From DATLXU01 sp035575515 (GTDB lineage: Bacteria; Acidobacteriota; Blastocatellia; UBA7656), in NCBI GenBank assembly GCA_035575515.1, contig DATLXU010000140.1, positions 1 through 21,734 of the forward strand: a stretch of DNA of 21,734 nt. The letters are read 5' to 3'. The position numbers and the translations under genes were made by a program. The notes beneath the pieces are model-generated. The model saw only the letters and a list, made by a program, of their open reading frames with translations. It was not told the DNA's origin and made no database searches. Positions 15,556-21,734 of the stretch are shown piece by piece. The number at the start of each line of letters is the position of its first letter. Positions within the stretch are counted from its first letter, which is position 1.

Positions 15556-16550
15556 CTATTTCACCTCGACTCTGTAGGAGCGATTCTCCAGTTGCGCGGT
15601 CTCAACGCTCACATCGAGAAAGCGGCGAACGATCTCGATGTTCGTAGTCATGTGGCGAGACAATCGCGTTGCCGTAAACGTGCCTCCGCCCGCGAGCGCC
15701 ATCGGAATTATCAACTGGTCTGCAAGGTATTCGCCCGCAGCGGCATCGGTAGAGAGATACTGGCGCGCGGCTTTGACTGCGGTGTCGGCAACGGCTTCGG
15801 CCCTCACGCCCCGCTCGCCGAAGCCCGTGAAGATTTCCGTGACGTTTGTTGATTCGATCTCTATCATCACGACGTTGCCCGGCCCGCGCGAGTTATCAAC
15901 CTTTTCTACAATCAACCACTCGTCTTTCCACGAAAGTTTCTGCGCGATGACTCGAAGCTCCCTGCGCGCGCGATGCTTTCGGGCAGATTGGCGATCATCG
16001 CTCGCGCGCCTTTGTTTATCACCTCGCCGCGCTCGTTGAGGTCGAGTCGTTCAAGTTTCGCAGCAGGTTTGATCGCAACTTCAAATTTTCCGCCGCCAGC
16101 CGGATAGAATCCCGCTCGCTCAAGCGTGGCTGTGACGCTTGCGCCCATGCGGTTGATGAGCGGCAAAAAGACTCGCGCAAGAAAATCGAATGGAGGCGCG
16201 AACGGATTATGCGTTCCACCTTCGAGCGTGAGCGTGCTAGGCCCGTCTGCGAGCATCAACGCGGGCAGGACTGTCTGTAGCGCAAGAGTCGCGCTTCCCG
16301 CCGTACCGACTGCGAACGAGTGATGGCCTGCGAGAATGGTTTGAGGCGAGAATGTCAGTTCGCGCGAACTGATCTCTGCGCCTGTTATTTCCGCGCAGCC
16401 AACACGCGCCGCCGCGTTGACAGCGGTGAGGTGTTGCCGGAGCAGACACGACTCTTTGCGCCCCGCGCGAATGTTCGTTATGCGAAACGGCTTTCCGTAA
16501 ATAATCAAAATAAGAATTACGGATACGATTACAGCCCAGAACATTTCCAT
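15556..16550 (-). pseudogene. rtcA: RNA 3'-terminal phosphate cyclase, frameshifted and N-terminally altered
   Basis: RtcA converts RNA 3'-phosphate ends to 2',3'-cyclic phosphate. The gene starts at ATG 16550 behind AGGAGG. Recognisable parts are GKPFRITNIRAGRK, LLRQHLTAV, FAVGTAGSATLALQTVLPAL, GGTHNPFAPPFDFL and GFYPAGGGKFEV. The frame then ends at 15912 after a nonsense tail (AGSFESSRRNFRGK). In another frame the homology resumes without loss: RELRVIAQKLSWKDEWLIVEKVDN, then GPGNVVMIEIES, TEIFTGFGERGVRAEAVA and GEYLADQLIIPMALAGGG, ending at 15556. Removing one GC unit from the GC run at 15964-15972 restores IARRELRV. The usual N-terminal IDGSxGEGGGQILR segment is missing; a hydrophobic stretch (FWAVIVSVILILIIYG) takes its place. 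Translation of the second part from 15915 is possible but would give only a fragment. Confidence 0.85.
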
Positions 16551-16595
16551 AATTGCCTCCTGTGAAGATGAGCATCTTAAAGATCGCTAAACCAA

Positions 16596-18092
16596 TCAAT
16601 AATGATCGCTAGACTTCTTTTTGCCGAACCTCTTCTTCCGCGACTTTCTTTCCTCTTCTCCTTTGAGTGATGCCAGTGGCCAGAGCGTGTACTCTACTCG
16701 CGCAAGGCCCGCGCCGACGACTGCCGCAATCACTTCTTCCGAAGCCTTGTAACACGGCGCAGCTTCATCAATCGGTACGCGGCCATCAGTGTTCACAAGC
16801 ACACCTGCTTCGGCATACTCGCGATCAATCTCGCGCTGATTCAAACTGCGCGCGGCTTCGCCTCTAGACATTCTTCGGCCCGCGCCGTGATTTACGGAAT
16901 AGCCACTTTTGACCGCGCCCGCTTCCGGGCGAAGTATGTAGCTGTAATCCTTATTCGATCCCGGAATCAAAACCGGATGCCCCGTGTCTTCCCACATCGT
17001 CCCCTTCAAAGCCGGATGCCCCGCCGGAAAAGCTCGCGTTGCCCCTTTGCGATGCACATAGACTTCGCCAAATTCAGGATGCCACTCTTTCTGCACGAGG
17101 TTGTGGCTTATCTCGTAGATCAGTTCAAGCTCGCCGCCGAAAACTTCGCGAAAGCTCTCGGCAATCTGCTCGAAGATTACCAGCCGGTTGATAATCGCAA
17201 AGTTGCCGCCCGATGCAACAGCATTCAGGTAATCGCGATAATGCTCCGACTCAGGCGTGAAGTAGCCCAGATCAATGTCTGTGATAACGTCGGGCTTTTC
17301 AGCTTTTGCCGTCTCAAAATAGTTCGTCGCCAGCCCGTGCCCCCAGCCGCGCGAGCCTGTGTGCGCCTGCACGAATAGCGTGCCCGTCTCTTCACATCGC
17401 TGAAGCTCTATGAAATGATTTCCGCCGCCGAGCGAGCCGATCTGTTCCATTCCTCTTTCGGGCTTCCCCTTTCCTCCGAGAGGCGGCTGCCAATCGTCGT
17501 CAACTGGCAGACGATGGCGCTCGGCGCGGCTGCGATCAAACGTCGCTCCGTACTTTTCAACGTAATACTCAGCGCCGCCTCGTATGAGATTTTCGAACTC
17601 GCTGCGGCTGACTCGTCCAAGCTTAACGCTCTTGCCGCCCGCGCCCATGTTGACTCGCTCCATCACGGCGCGATTGAACGCGAGCTTCTTATCAAACGTC
17701 GCGGCATCGGCAGGCACGTCGGATTTCGCGCTGACGATTCCGCAGCCAATGTCGTAGCCCACTGGTCCCATTGCAACCGCGCCCGATTCAGCATCAGTAA
17801 GAATCACACACCCGACCGGCACACCATAGCCATAATGCGCGTCAGGGGTGATCGCAACGAGCTTCACGCCGGGGAAACGCGTCGCGTTGACTATCTGGCG
17901 GTAGAGAATGTCTTCGGCTTCATCGAGCAACTTCGGCGTGAGAAAAATCCGCACGGGCACATCCGCAGTGTCTTCGGTGTGAAGCGTGTAGTAGCCTTCG
18001 CCGTTCCACCGCATGAGGTGCTTCCAGTTGTGCGCGTTCCTCAGCTTCTTTGCTTCCTTCAACGCCTTTGCGTCTTCCGTTTTGTTGGTCAT
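16596..18092 (-). CDS. rtcB: RtcB-family RNA-splicing ligase
   Basis: RtcB joins RNA with a 2',3'-cyclic phosphate or 3'-phosphate end to a 5'-hydroxyl end, using GTP and Mn2+; it repairs cut tRNAs and other RNAs. The 498 residues contain the full active site. D114 and C117 lie in GYDIGCGI, N225-H226 in GGGNHFIEL, H244 in QAHTGSRGWG, H330-N331 in ISHN, and H402, the guanylylated histidine, in NHGAGRRMSR. The N-terminus is soluble, and the C-terminus ends in a lysine-rich tail (RKSRKKRFGKKK). ATG is at 18092-18090, behind AGAGGGGAAG. rtcA follows 45 nt downstream as in classic rtcBA operons. Two tRNA-like noncoding RNA candidates lie upstream on the same strand. No RtcR regulator gene or archease is in the window. 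Confidence 0.96.
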   Translation of the reverse strand: MTNKTEDAKALKEAKKLRNAHNWKHLMRWNGEGYYTLHTEDTADVPVRIFLTPKLLDEAEDILYRQIVNATRFPGVKLVAITPDAHYGYGVPVGCVILTDAESGAVAMGPVGYDIGCGIVSAKSDVPADAATFDKKLAFNRAVMERVNMGAGGKSVKLGRVSRSEFENLIRGGAEYYVEKYGATFDRSRAERHRLPVDDDWQPPLGGKGKPERGMEQIGSLGGGNHFIELQRCEETGTLFVQAHTGSRGWGHGLATNYFETAKAEKPDVITDIDLGYFTPESEHYRDYLNAVASGGNFAIINRLVIFEQIAESFREVFGGELELIYEISHNLVQKEWHPEFGEVYVHRKGATRAFPAGHPALKGTMWEDTGHPVLIPGSNKDYSYILRPEAGAVKSGYSVNHGAGRRMSRGEAARSLNQREIDREYAEAGVLVNTDGRVPIDEAAPCYKASEEVIAAVVGAGLARVEYTLWPLASLKGEEERKSRKKRFGKKKSSDHY

Positions 18093-18151
18093 AATCTTCC
18101 CCTCTCATTACAGGTTCTCCGACTCATCATTGAGCGGTCAAGGTGTCATTA

Positions 18152-18162
18152 TGATTTCAAAG
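18152..18162 (-). repeat. 11-bp motif CTTTGAAATCA upstream of rtcB (copy 2)
   Basis: The minus-strand sequence CTTTGAAATCA (plus TGATTTCAAAG) occurs here, about 60 nt before the rtcB start. It occurs again at 18420-18430, just before the RNA candidates. Both copies are preceded by CAAG within two bases and followed by an AT-rich TA-containing stretch, so this may be a shared promoter or regulator site. Confidence 0.45.
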
Positions 18163-18189
18163 CTTGTCCCTGCCCCACACCTGTGTCCA

Positions 18190-18302
18190 GCGCGACAAAG
18201 GGTGTCGAAAGGTTGCTCTACCCGTTGAGCTACGGCCCATTGAAGCAATGGAGCCGCCGGGACTCGAACCCGGAACCGATGTACTTCCGACCGCATTCGC
18301 GC
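18190..18302 (-). ncRNA. Y RNA-like (YrlA-type) tRNA-mimic RNA upstream of rtcB
   Basis: On the minus strand this 113-nt stretch folds with very regular pairing. The closing helix is GCGCGA (18302-18297) with TCGCGC (18195-18190). A second helix of 8 bp with one G-U is GTCGGAAG (18291-18284) with CTTTCGAC (18211-18204), then GTT with AAC. Inside is a tRNA-like module in permuted order. It starts with a T arm (5-bp CCGGG/CCCGG, loop TTCGAGT, 18273-18257). Next is an acceptor-like stem of 10 bp with one bulged T and a CTT loop (18256-18233). It ends with TA (like U8-A9) and a D arm (GCTC/GAGC, loop AACGGGTA with the GG pair, 18230-18215). A helix replaces the anticodon arm. This is the arrangement described for bacterial Y RNAs such as Salmonella YrlA, which also sits before rtcBA. 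Ro60 is not visible nearby. An ordinary tRNA is excluded by the order of parts. Confidence 0.75.
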
Positions 18303-18314
18303 ATTAATCAAAAG

Positions 18315-18409
18315 TGCAAATGGCGACAAGAGTTGATGAGAGGTTAAGGCTCGGTTTCCCGAGCTGGGGACTCGAACCGACTATGCGCCGAATTTTCTGT
18401 AAATTTGCA
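18315..18409 (-). ncRNA. Second, weaker Y RNA-like element
   Basis: Just upstream of the first element, on the same strand, a similar plan is visible. The closing helix is TGCAAAT (18409-18403) with ATTTGCA (18321-18315), a perfect 7 bp. A second helix is GGCGCA (18389-18384) with TG-T-CGCC (18328-18322), with one bulged T. A T-loop-like GGTTCGAGTCC (18378-18368) comes next, then a perfect 6-bp stem GCTCGG/CCGAGC with a GAAA tetraloop (18364-18349) in the place of the acceptor stem. The T stem is short (2 clear bp) and no D arm is recognisable, so the element is degenerate or divergent. Two tandem RNAs before rtcB would parallel yrlB-yrlA in Salmonella. Confidence 0.45.
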
Positions 18410-18419
18410 AAGCCCCTAT

Positions 18420-18430
18420 TGATTTCAAAG
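18420..18430 (-). repeat. 11-bp motif CTTTGAAATCA upstream of the RNA pair (copy 1)
   Basis: This is the same 11-bp sequence as at 18152-18162, located about 10 nt upstream of the 5' end of the distal RNA candidate. It is a candidate promoter or regulator-binding element. It also marks the point where the truncated PD40 gene on the other strand loses its coding context. Confidence 0.45.
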
Positions 18431-18675
18431 GACTTGACAGCTTTTTTACAGAATCATCGATACACAACCCTCGCAGCAGCGAAGATTATGCGTGGACTCC
18501 GCAGGGCGATTTACTTATGGCGAAGGGCGCGAAGCTGTTCAAGTTCACTCCGGGCAAGGATCAGGACTGGCAGGAGGTCGCGGACTTTTCCGGCGAAGGC
18601 ATAACAGCAATCACGCGGCTCGCCGTAAGCCCTGCGGGGAATCGCGTCGCGTTCGTTGCGAATGAAAAAGAGTGA
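18430..18675 (+). pseudogene. C-terminal remnant of a PD40/TolB-like beta-propeller protein
   Basis: The plus-strand frame reads NPRSSEDYAWTPQGDLLMAK, then LFKFTPGKDQDWQEVADF and ITRLAVSPAGNRVAFVANEKE before TGA 18673-18675. This is the repeat pattern (WTPxGxLLMA, ITRLAVSPxGxRVAFVA) of the last blades of exported PD40 propeller proteins. The frame is open only back to about 18403, and the homology begins near 18440-18466. There is no start codon with a ribosome site at the left end; ATG 18517 would give only 52 residues. The rest of the gene was lost where the RNA-repair locus now begins, so this is a 5'-truncated fragment marking a rearrangement junction. The exact left limit is approximate. 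Confidence 0.65.
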
Positions 18676-18706
18676 ACGGCTTGCGTGAGAAGATCAGTCG
18701 CGCAGG

Positions 18707-19278
18707 TTAATCGAAAGTTATTCCTTCGTAGATGTCGCTCATGGGAATCCGGCTGTTGATTGATGCAAGCTCAAGCGTAGAGTTCAGGTCGCCAGTGTCT
18801 TTGCCCAACGCCTGCCCTGCCGGACGTACTGCGTGACGCGAGGCGCGTCCTGCGAAACGATCAAGTACTCTTCGCTAGGCAGTTTCTGGTAAGCGTCTCG
18901 CTTCTCTTCTTTGTCGAGTCGCTCTGCGCCGGGCGATGGAACTTCAATGACGAGCACGGGATTGGTCAGCGCATCAATACCGTTGATGTTAACAAAGACT
19001 GGCTCGCCGTAGACGACGCTGGCATCAGGGTAGCGATACGGCGGCAAGGAAGGTGTTTGAATCGGCACGCCTCCGGTAAAAGCGCGACACCCTTGGCCCT
19101 CTACTAATCTTGATAGCTTGAGATGAAGGCCATCGCTGATGGTGTAATGTCGCCTGCTGCCGCCGCTCATGCAGAGGATGTCGCCATCCCAATATTCGTA
19201 GCGGGCGTCACTTGCATGCTCCAGGGCGAAATACTCTTCGAGCCTGTAACAGTGGCGCGGTAAATCTCTAAGATGCAC
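18707..19278 (-). pseudogene. Uma2-family (DUF820) nuclease-like protein, frameshifted near the C-terminus
   Basis: Uma2 proteins have a PD-(D/E)xK nuclease-like fold; their role is mostly unknown. GTG at 19278-19276 begins MHLRDLPRHCYRLEEYFALEH. Family motifs follow: SDARYEYWDGDILCMSGGS, YPDASVVYG (D85), NPVLVIEV (E112) and the LDKEEKRDAYQKLP region (D122, K126), then EYLIVSQ. The frame stops at 18784 after WAKTLAT. The expected ending, DLNSTLELASINSRIPMSD then IYEGITFD, is found in another frame and ends at 18707. Loss of 4 nt (one CGAC of a CGACCGAC tandem) near 18786 would explain it. The catalytic part is intact, so a 164-residue product may still fold. The protein-dense tail is simply replaced by a stop. 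Confidence 0.8.
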
Positions 19279-19319
19279 TGCAATCGTCAGCCATTATCGT
19301 ACAACGAATCGCGGGCTTG

Positions 19320-20573
19320 TCAATGCATCGAGCCGCGCGCCCGGTTCTTATAAACGACGCCGCCTTTCATCACAAACACGACTCGCCGGACTGCCGTGAT
19401 GTCTTTCAGCGGGTCGCCGTCGAGCGCGATGATGTCTGCTTCAAGGCCCGGCGCGAGTGAGCCTATCTTATCGCTCAGGCCCATCGCTTCAGCCGCGAGC
19501 GAATTAGCCGAAATCATCGCCGCCATCGGCTCGACTCCGCCGTCGCGCACGCGATCAATGAATTCTTCGGCGTTGCGCCCGTGCGAGCCTGCCAAAGCAT
19601 CTGTCCCGAAAACAATCTTGAGTCCGGGAATCTTTGACGCGCGCTTCACAAGGTCATGATTGAACGACAAGATTTTCTCCATCGCCGCAAAGCCTTCTTC
19701 GGTGTAGCCCGGCGTTCCAAGAAACTTCTGCTTGTTCTGCAAATAGTTTTCAATCACAAGCCCGGCTTGCGGGTCGAGATAAGTTCCGTGCTCGGCCATC
19801 AATTTCAAATCGTCATCCGTCGCAAGCGTGCCATGCTCAATCTGCGTGCAGCCCGCAAGCGTCGCCGCGCGCACGGCGTCTTTGTAAGCGTGGACGACCG
19901 TGCGCAGCCCCTGCTTTCGCGCTTCGTCGCAGGCGGCGTTGAGTTGCTCCTGCGACAGAGTCATCCCTCCGCCCTGACGAATGCTTGCCGACGCGAAGAT
20001 TTTTATCACGTCCGCGCCAGCCTGCTTTTGCTTGCGCACGTAAGCGCGAATCTCATCGGGCGTGCCGGTCTTTTCACCCTGTCCCACGAGCGGCTCAACC
20101 GCAGTCAGTATGCGCGGGCCGGGCAGTTGCCCTTTTGCAATCGCATCGCGCAAGGGAATGTCATTGGGTGAGCCGATGCTTTGCACAGTCGTGAAGCCTG
20201 CCATCAGCGTCACCCAGGCGTTCGACGCCGATGAATATGCGGCATCCTGTGTCGTCTCTCCCGGCCCGGCGTTCTTTCCGTCGCGCCCGAAGCTCCAGGT
20301 GATATGAACGTGCGCGTCAATCCAGCCGGGCAACACCGTCAGTCCGCGCAGGTCGTAATCAGCGGGACCGGCTTTCGGATCAATCGCGACAATCTTTGAG
20401 CCTTCGATGACGATGCGAGTGTCGCGCAGCACATGGCCCTTTCCATCAAGCACTGTGCTTGCGGCAATCACGACGCGTTTGCCTCGTTCAGGCGCCTGCG
20501 CGGAAGTTCGTTGCGCTGTGATGCAGACGATGAAAACGCTGAGCGCGCATAGGATTATCTTCACGGATAGCAC
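19320..20573 (-). CDS. Exported amidohydrolase (imidazolonepropionase-like)
   Basis: Metal-dependent hydrolase of the amidohydrolase superfamily, close to imidazolonepropionase-like/Xaa-Pro dipeptidase-type proteins. I choose GTG 20573-20571 because AGGAG lies about 7 nt before it; the frame extends 19 codons further, but without such a site and in front of the signal peptide. The 417-residue product has a signal peptide (LSVKIILCALSVFIVCITAQ, cut near SAQA). Metal-site residues are present: H88 and H90 in IDAHVHI, carbamylated-lysine candidate K191 in VIKIFAS, H228 in VVHAY, H247 in IEHG, and D325 in FGTDA. The C-terminal GLEADIIALDGDPLKDI is the usual composite sheet. The substrate cannot be told; a periplasmic dipeptidase or ring-opening role is typical. 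Confidence 0.92.
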   Translation of the reverse strand: MLSVKIILCALSVFIVCITAQRTSAQAPERGKRVVIAASTVLDGKGHVLRDTRIVIEGSKIVAIDPKAGPADYDLRGLTVLPGWIDAHVHITWSFGRDGKNAGPGETTQDAAYSSASNAWVTLMAGFTTVQSIGSPNDIPLRDAIAKGQLPGPRILTAVEPLVGQGEKTGTPDEIRAYVRKQKQAGADVIKIFASASIRQGGGMTLSQEQLNAACDEARKQGLRTVVHAYKDAVRAATLAGCTQIEHGTLATDDDLKLMAEHGTYLDPQAGLVIENYLQNKQKFLGTPGYTEEGFAAMEKILSFNHDLVKRASKIPGLKIVFGTDALAGSHGRNAEEFIDRVRDGGVEPMAAMISANSLAAEAMGLSDKIGSLAPGLEADIIALDGDPLKDITAVRRVVFVMKGGVVYKNRARGSMH

Positions 20574-20594
20574 AATGATTCTCCTTTCAAAGAA

Positions 20595-20623
20595 ATCCTT
20601 GTGGACGGCCAAAGTTTTGTCAA
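20595..20623 (-). promoter_or_regulatory. Candidate promoter of the amidohydrolase gene
   Basis: On the minus strand TTGACA (20623-20618) is followed after 17 nt by AAGGAT (20600-20595). A second, perfect TTGACA lies seven bases further upstream (20630-20625). The -10 is weak. Confidence 0.35.
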
Positions 20624-20731
20624 TTGTCAAATGATCTGGCGGCGATCTTGCCGGTCATAGGTCACAACTTGGGTTAAATATGTTCACGCTCTGAAGTCTG
20701 GACACATTTTGAATTTGGCGAGTGGGAATAA

Positions 20732-21600
20732 GTGAAACACTCTGTAGAGTATTGGGTTATGATGATTCAAAGCTCTACCCCAACTCGCCTCGTTGAGTAT
20801 ATCAACTTGATCTTTGACAACACACACGGTCATCAGCGCAACGCTATCTGCGACTTTGTGCTGGCGCTGCTGTCGACCAGGAGTTGCCGCCAGGCGGCGC
20901 TGGCGCGTTTCTTTGACAACTTTGAAGCCGCAAGCCGCCGCTTGACCCGCTTCCTGCACAATCCCCGTCTCGATGTTGCGGAACTGACCCTCCAGACGGC
21001 TCGCGTCCTGGTTGCGCAACTGCCGCTGGTTGGCACGATTCGCCCCAGCCTTGACTGGACGATTGAAGACCAACAACATCTGCTGGTGGCTTCCTTGTGA
21101 CTGGGCGCGCGCGCCATTCCACTCTACTGGCAAGCTTATGAGCAAGCCTCCCTGAAGGATCATCGCAGCGGTTATGAACGCGATTTCGTGCGCTTGCTGG
21201 TCGGTGAAGTGCTCGCGCCAATTGCCAGAGGCCGATTGCTGATAACGGCTGACCGCGCATGAGCCGATGTCGATTTAATGGACTTATTCAAGCAATTGCG
21301 CGTCGGCTTCGTGATTCGCACGAAAGACAATATCAAGGTTTACTACAACCGGCAATGGCAGAAGCTGAATCAACTGCGCCTGCCGCGAAACCTTCGGCGG
21401 CGCAGTCTGGGACGACTGCGCTATTGCCAGAGCAACCCGCGACGACTCTATGTGACGCCGCAGCCGCAAGCGCGACGGCAAGAGCAAATGGGGCATTTGG
21501 TATCTGGTCAGCAATCGCGGGATTAGTGCCGAGCAAACCACCTATGAATATGGCCGGCGCTTTAGCTGCGAAGAAGGACCCGCGAGACGCAAATCGTGTA
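20732..21600 (+). pseudogene. IS4-like DDE transposase, decayed
   Basis: A transposase related to IS4-type DDE enzymes. GTG 20732 begins MKHSVEYWVMMIQSS. Recognisable parts are RLVEYINLIFDN, SLDWTIEDQQHLLVAS, AIPLYWQAYEQASLK, RLLITADR and LFKQLRVGFVIR. TGA stops interrupt the same frame at 21098-21100 and 21260-21262 (after LVASL and after ADRA, where the family has ADRGF). After about 21465 the homology changes frame (KRDGKSKWGIWYLVSNRGIS, EYGRRFSCEEG). Beyond about 21580 I no longer follow it, and the window ends before the element does. At least three inactivating changes are present, so this is a dead copy. Terminal inverted repeats were not identified; the left end probably lies between 20640 and 20732. 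Confidence 0.8.
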
Positions 21601-21734
21601 TGTGCCATTAACCAGATCGAAGCTCGAAGGCACACCCATCTCGCCAGAAGCCAACTGCCTGCTGGTGCTCGTAGTGATGGTTCTACTGACGGCTACAATG
21701 TTACCGTTTTCATCTACCGCATCTACTCTTATTG

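Noticed and set aside
18162..18176. A sigma-54 (-24/-12) promoter before rtcB
   Set aside because: GG and GC are 10 nt apart on the minus strand, but the rest departs from TGGCAC-N5-TTGC. An RtcR-type regulator gene is also not visible.
18211..18277. A functional tRNA gene, or a circularly permuted tRNA gene
   Set aside because: D arm and T arm are in the wrong order for a tRNA, and no anticodon arm can be built: the sequences that should form it pair with each other as a long interrupted helix. The acceptor-like stem is closed by a short loop. A Y RNA-like RNA explains all parts better.
18190..18302. Two-piece (permuted) tmRNA
   Set aside because: There is a true D stem, which tmRNA lacks, no tag reading frame, and no pseudoknot-sized mRNA-like region next to it.
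18138..18347. Open reading frames on both strands over the tRNA-like region (for example one reading WAVAQRVEQPFD)
   Set aside because: These peptides are translations of D-arm and T-arm sequence, a well-known source of false protein predictions. The plus-strand frame also runs through rtcB.
17415..18347. A 310-residue plus-strand protein
   Set aside because: It lies antisense to rtcB, which has all catalytic motifs. The plus frame has no recognisable domain.
21098..21262. Recoded UGA codons in the IS4-like transposase
   Set aside because: TGA is used as a normal stop by several neighbouring genes, there is no recoding structure, and a frameshift further on shows the gene is simply dead.
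1..21734. CRISPR array, prophage or a classic antiviral defence island
   Set aside because: I found no regularly spaced repeats, no phage structural genes and no known defence cassette. The mobile elements seen are single decayed insertion sequences.

Overview
The window reads as a chromosome segment of a moderately GC-rich Gram-negative bacterium. Housekeeping genes are dense, promoters look sigma-70-like, several proteins are exported, and decayed accessory genes are scattered between them. The protein set (DUF1579-like, PD40-type, Uma2, di-haem oxidoreductase and TolB/amidohydrolase-type exported proteins) and the REP-like palindromes suggest Acidobacteriota, perhaps Blastocatellia. That placement is inference from gene flavour; no marker in the window proves it.

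Layout. 1-1436: an IS91-family transposase broken by a frameshift, with the hairpin-rich end region of the element. 1437-2758: an internally deleted DUF1579-like remnant, an RRSGxDRR-repeat protein, and a small unknown gene on the minus strand. 2855-5761: ComEC/Rec2 DNA uptake channel carrying an in-frame palindromic repeat. 6152-7755: a Clp-D2-only AAA+ ATPase followed by a single-domain response regulator. 7756-10193: promoter, long leader and gene for ribosomal protein S1. 10300-10887: a 35-residue membrane peptide gene and a HIT-family hydrolase/phosphorylase. 10964-11812: exported glycerophosphodiester phosphodiesterase. 11843-13504 (minus) and 13774-15330 (plus): a DHA2-type efflux pump divergent from an exported di-haem oxidoreductase. 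15446-15541: a REP-like palindrome. 15556-18409 (minus): an RNA-repair locus. 18430-19278: a truncated PD40 propeller gene and a frameshifted Uma2 gene. 19320-20573: exported amidohydrolase. 20732 to the end: an IS4-like transposase pseudogene.

The most interesting region is the RNA-repair locus. Upstream of rtcB, on the same strand, two stretches (18409-18315 and 18302-18190) look like noncoding RNAs. The second folds on paper into a tRNA-like module whose pieces come in circularly permuted order: T arm, then an acceptor-like stem closed by a short loop, then D arm. A long interrupted helix takes the place of the anticodon arm. This is the architecture described for bacterial Y RNA-like (YrlA) RNAs, and the order RNA-RNA-rtcB-rtcA parallels the Salmonella rsr-yrlBA-rtcBA operon. 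No Ro60 (rsr) gene is visible here. A shared 11-bp motif precedes both the RNA pair and rtcB. The downstream rtcA is frameshifted and has lost its N-terminal motif, so the locus appears to keep rtcB and the RNAs while losing the cyclase.

Several genes are broken by short slippage-type changes (IS91 transposase, rtcA, Uma2, IS4 transposase). They look like real decay, but single-base assembly errors cannot be excluded from the sequence alone.
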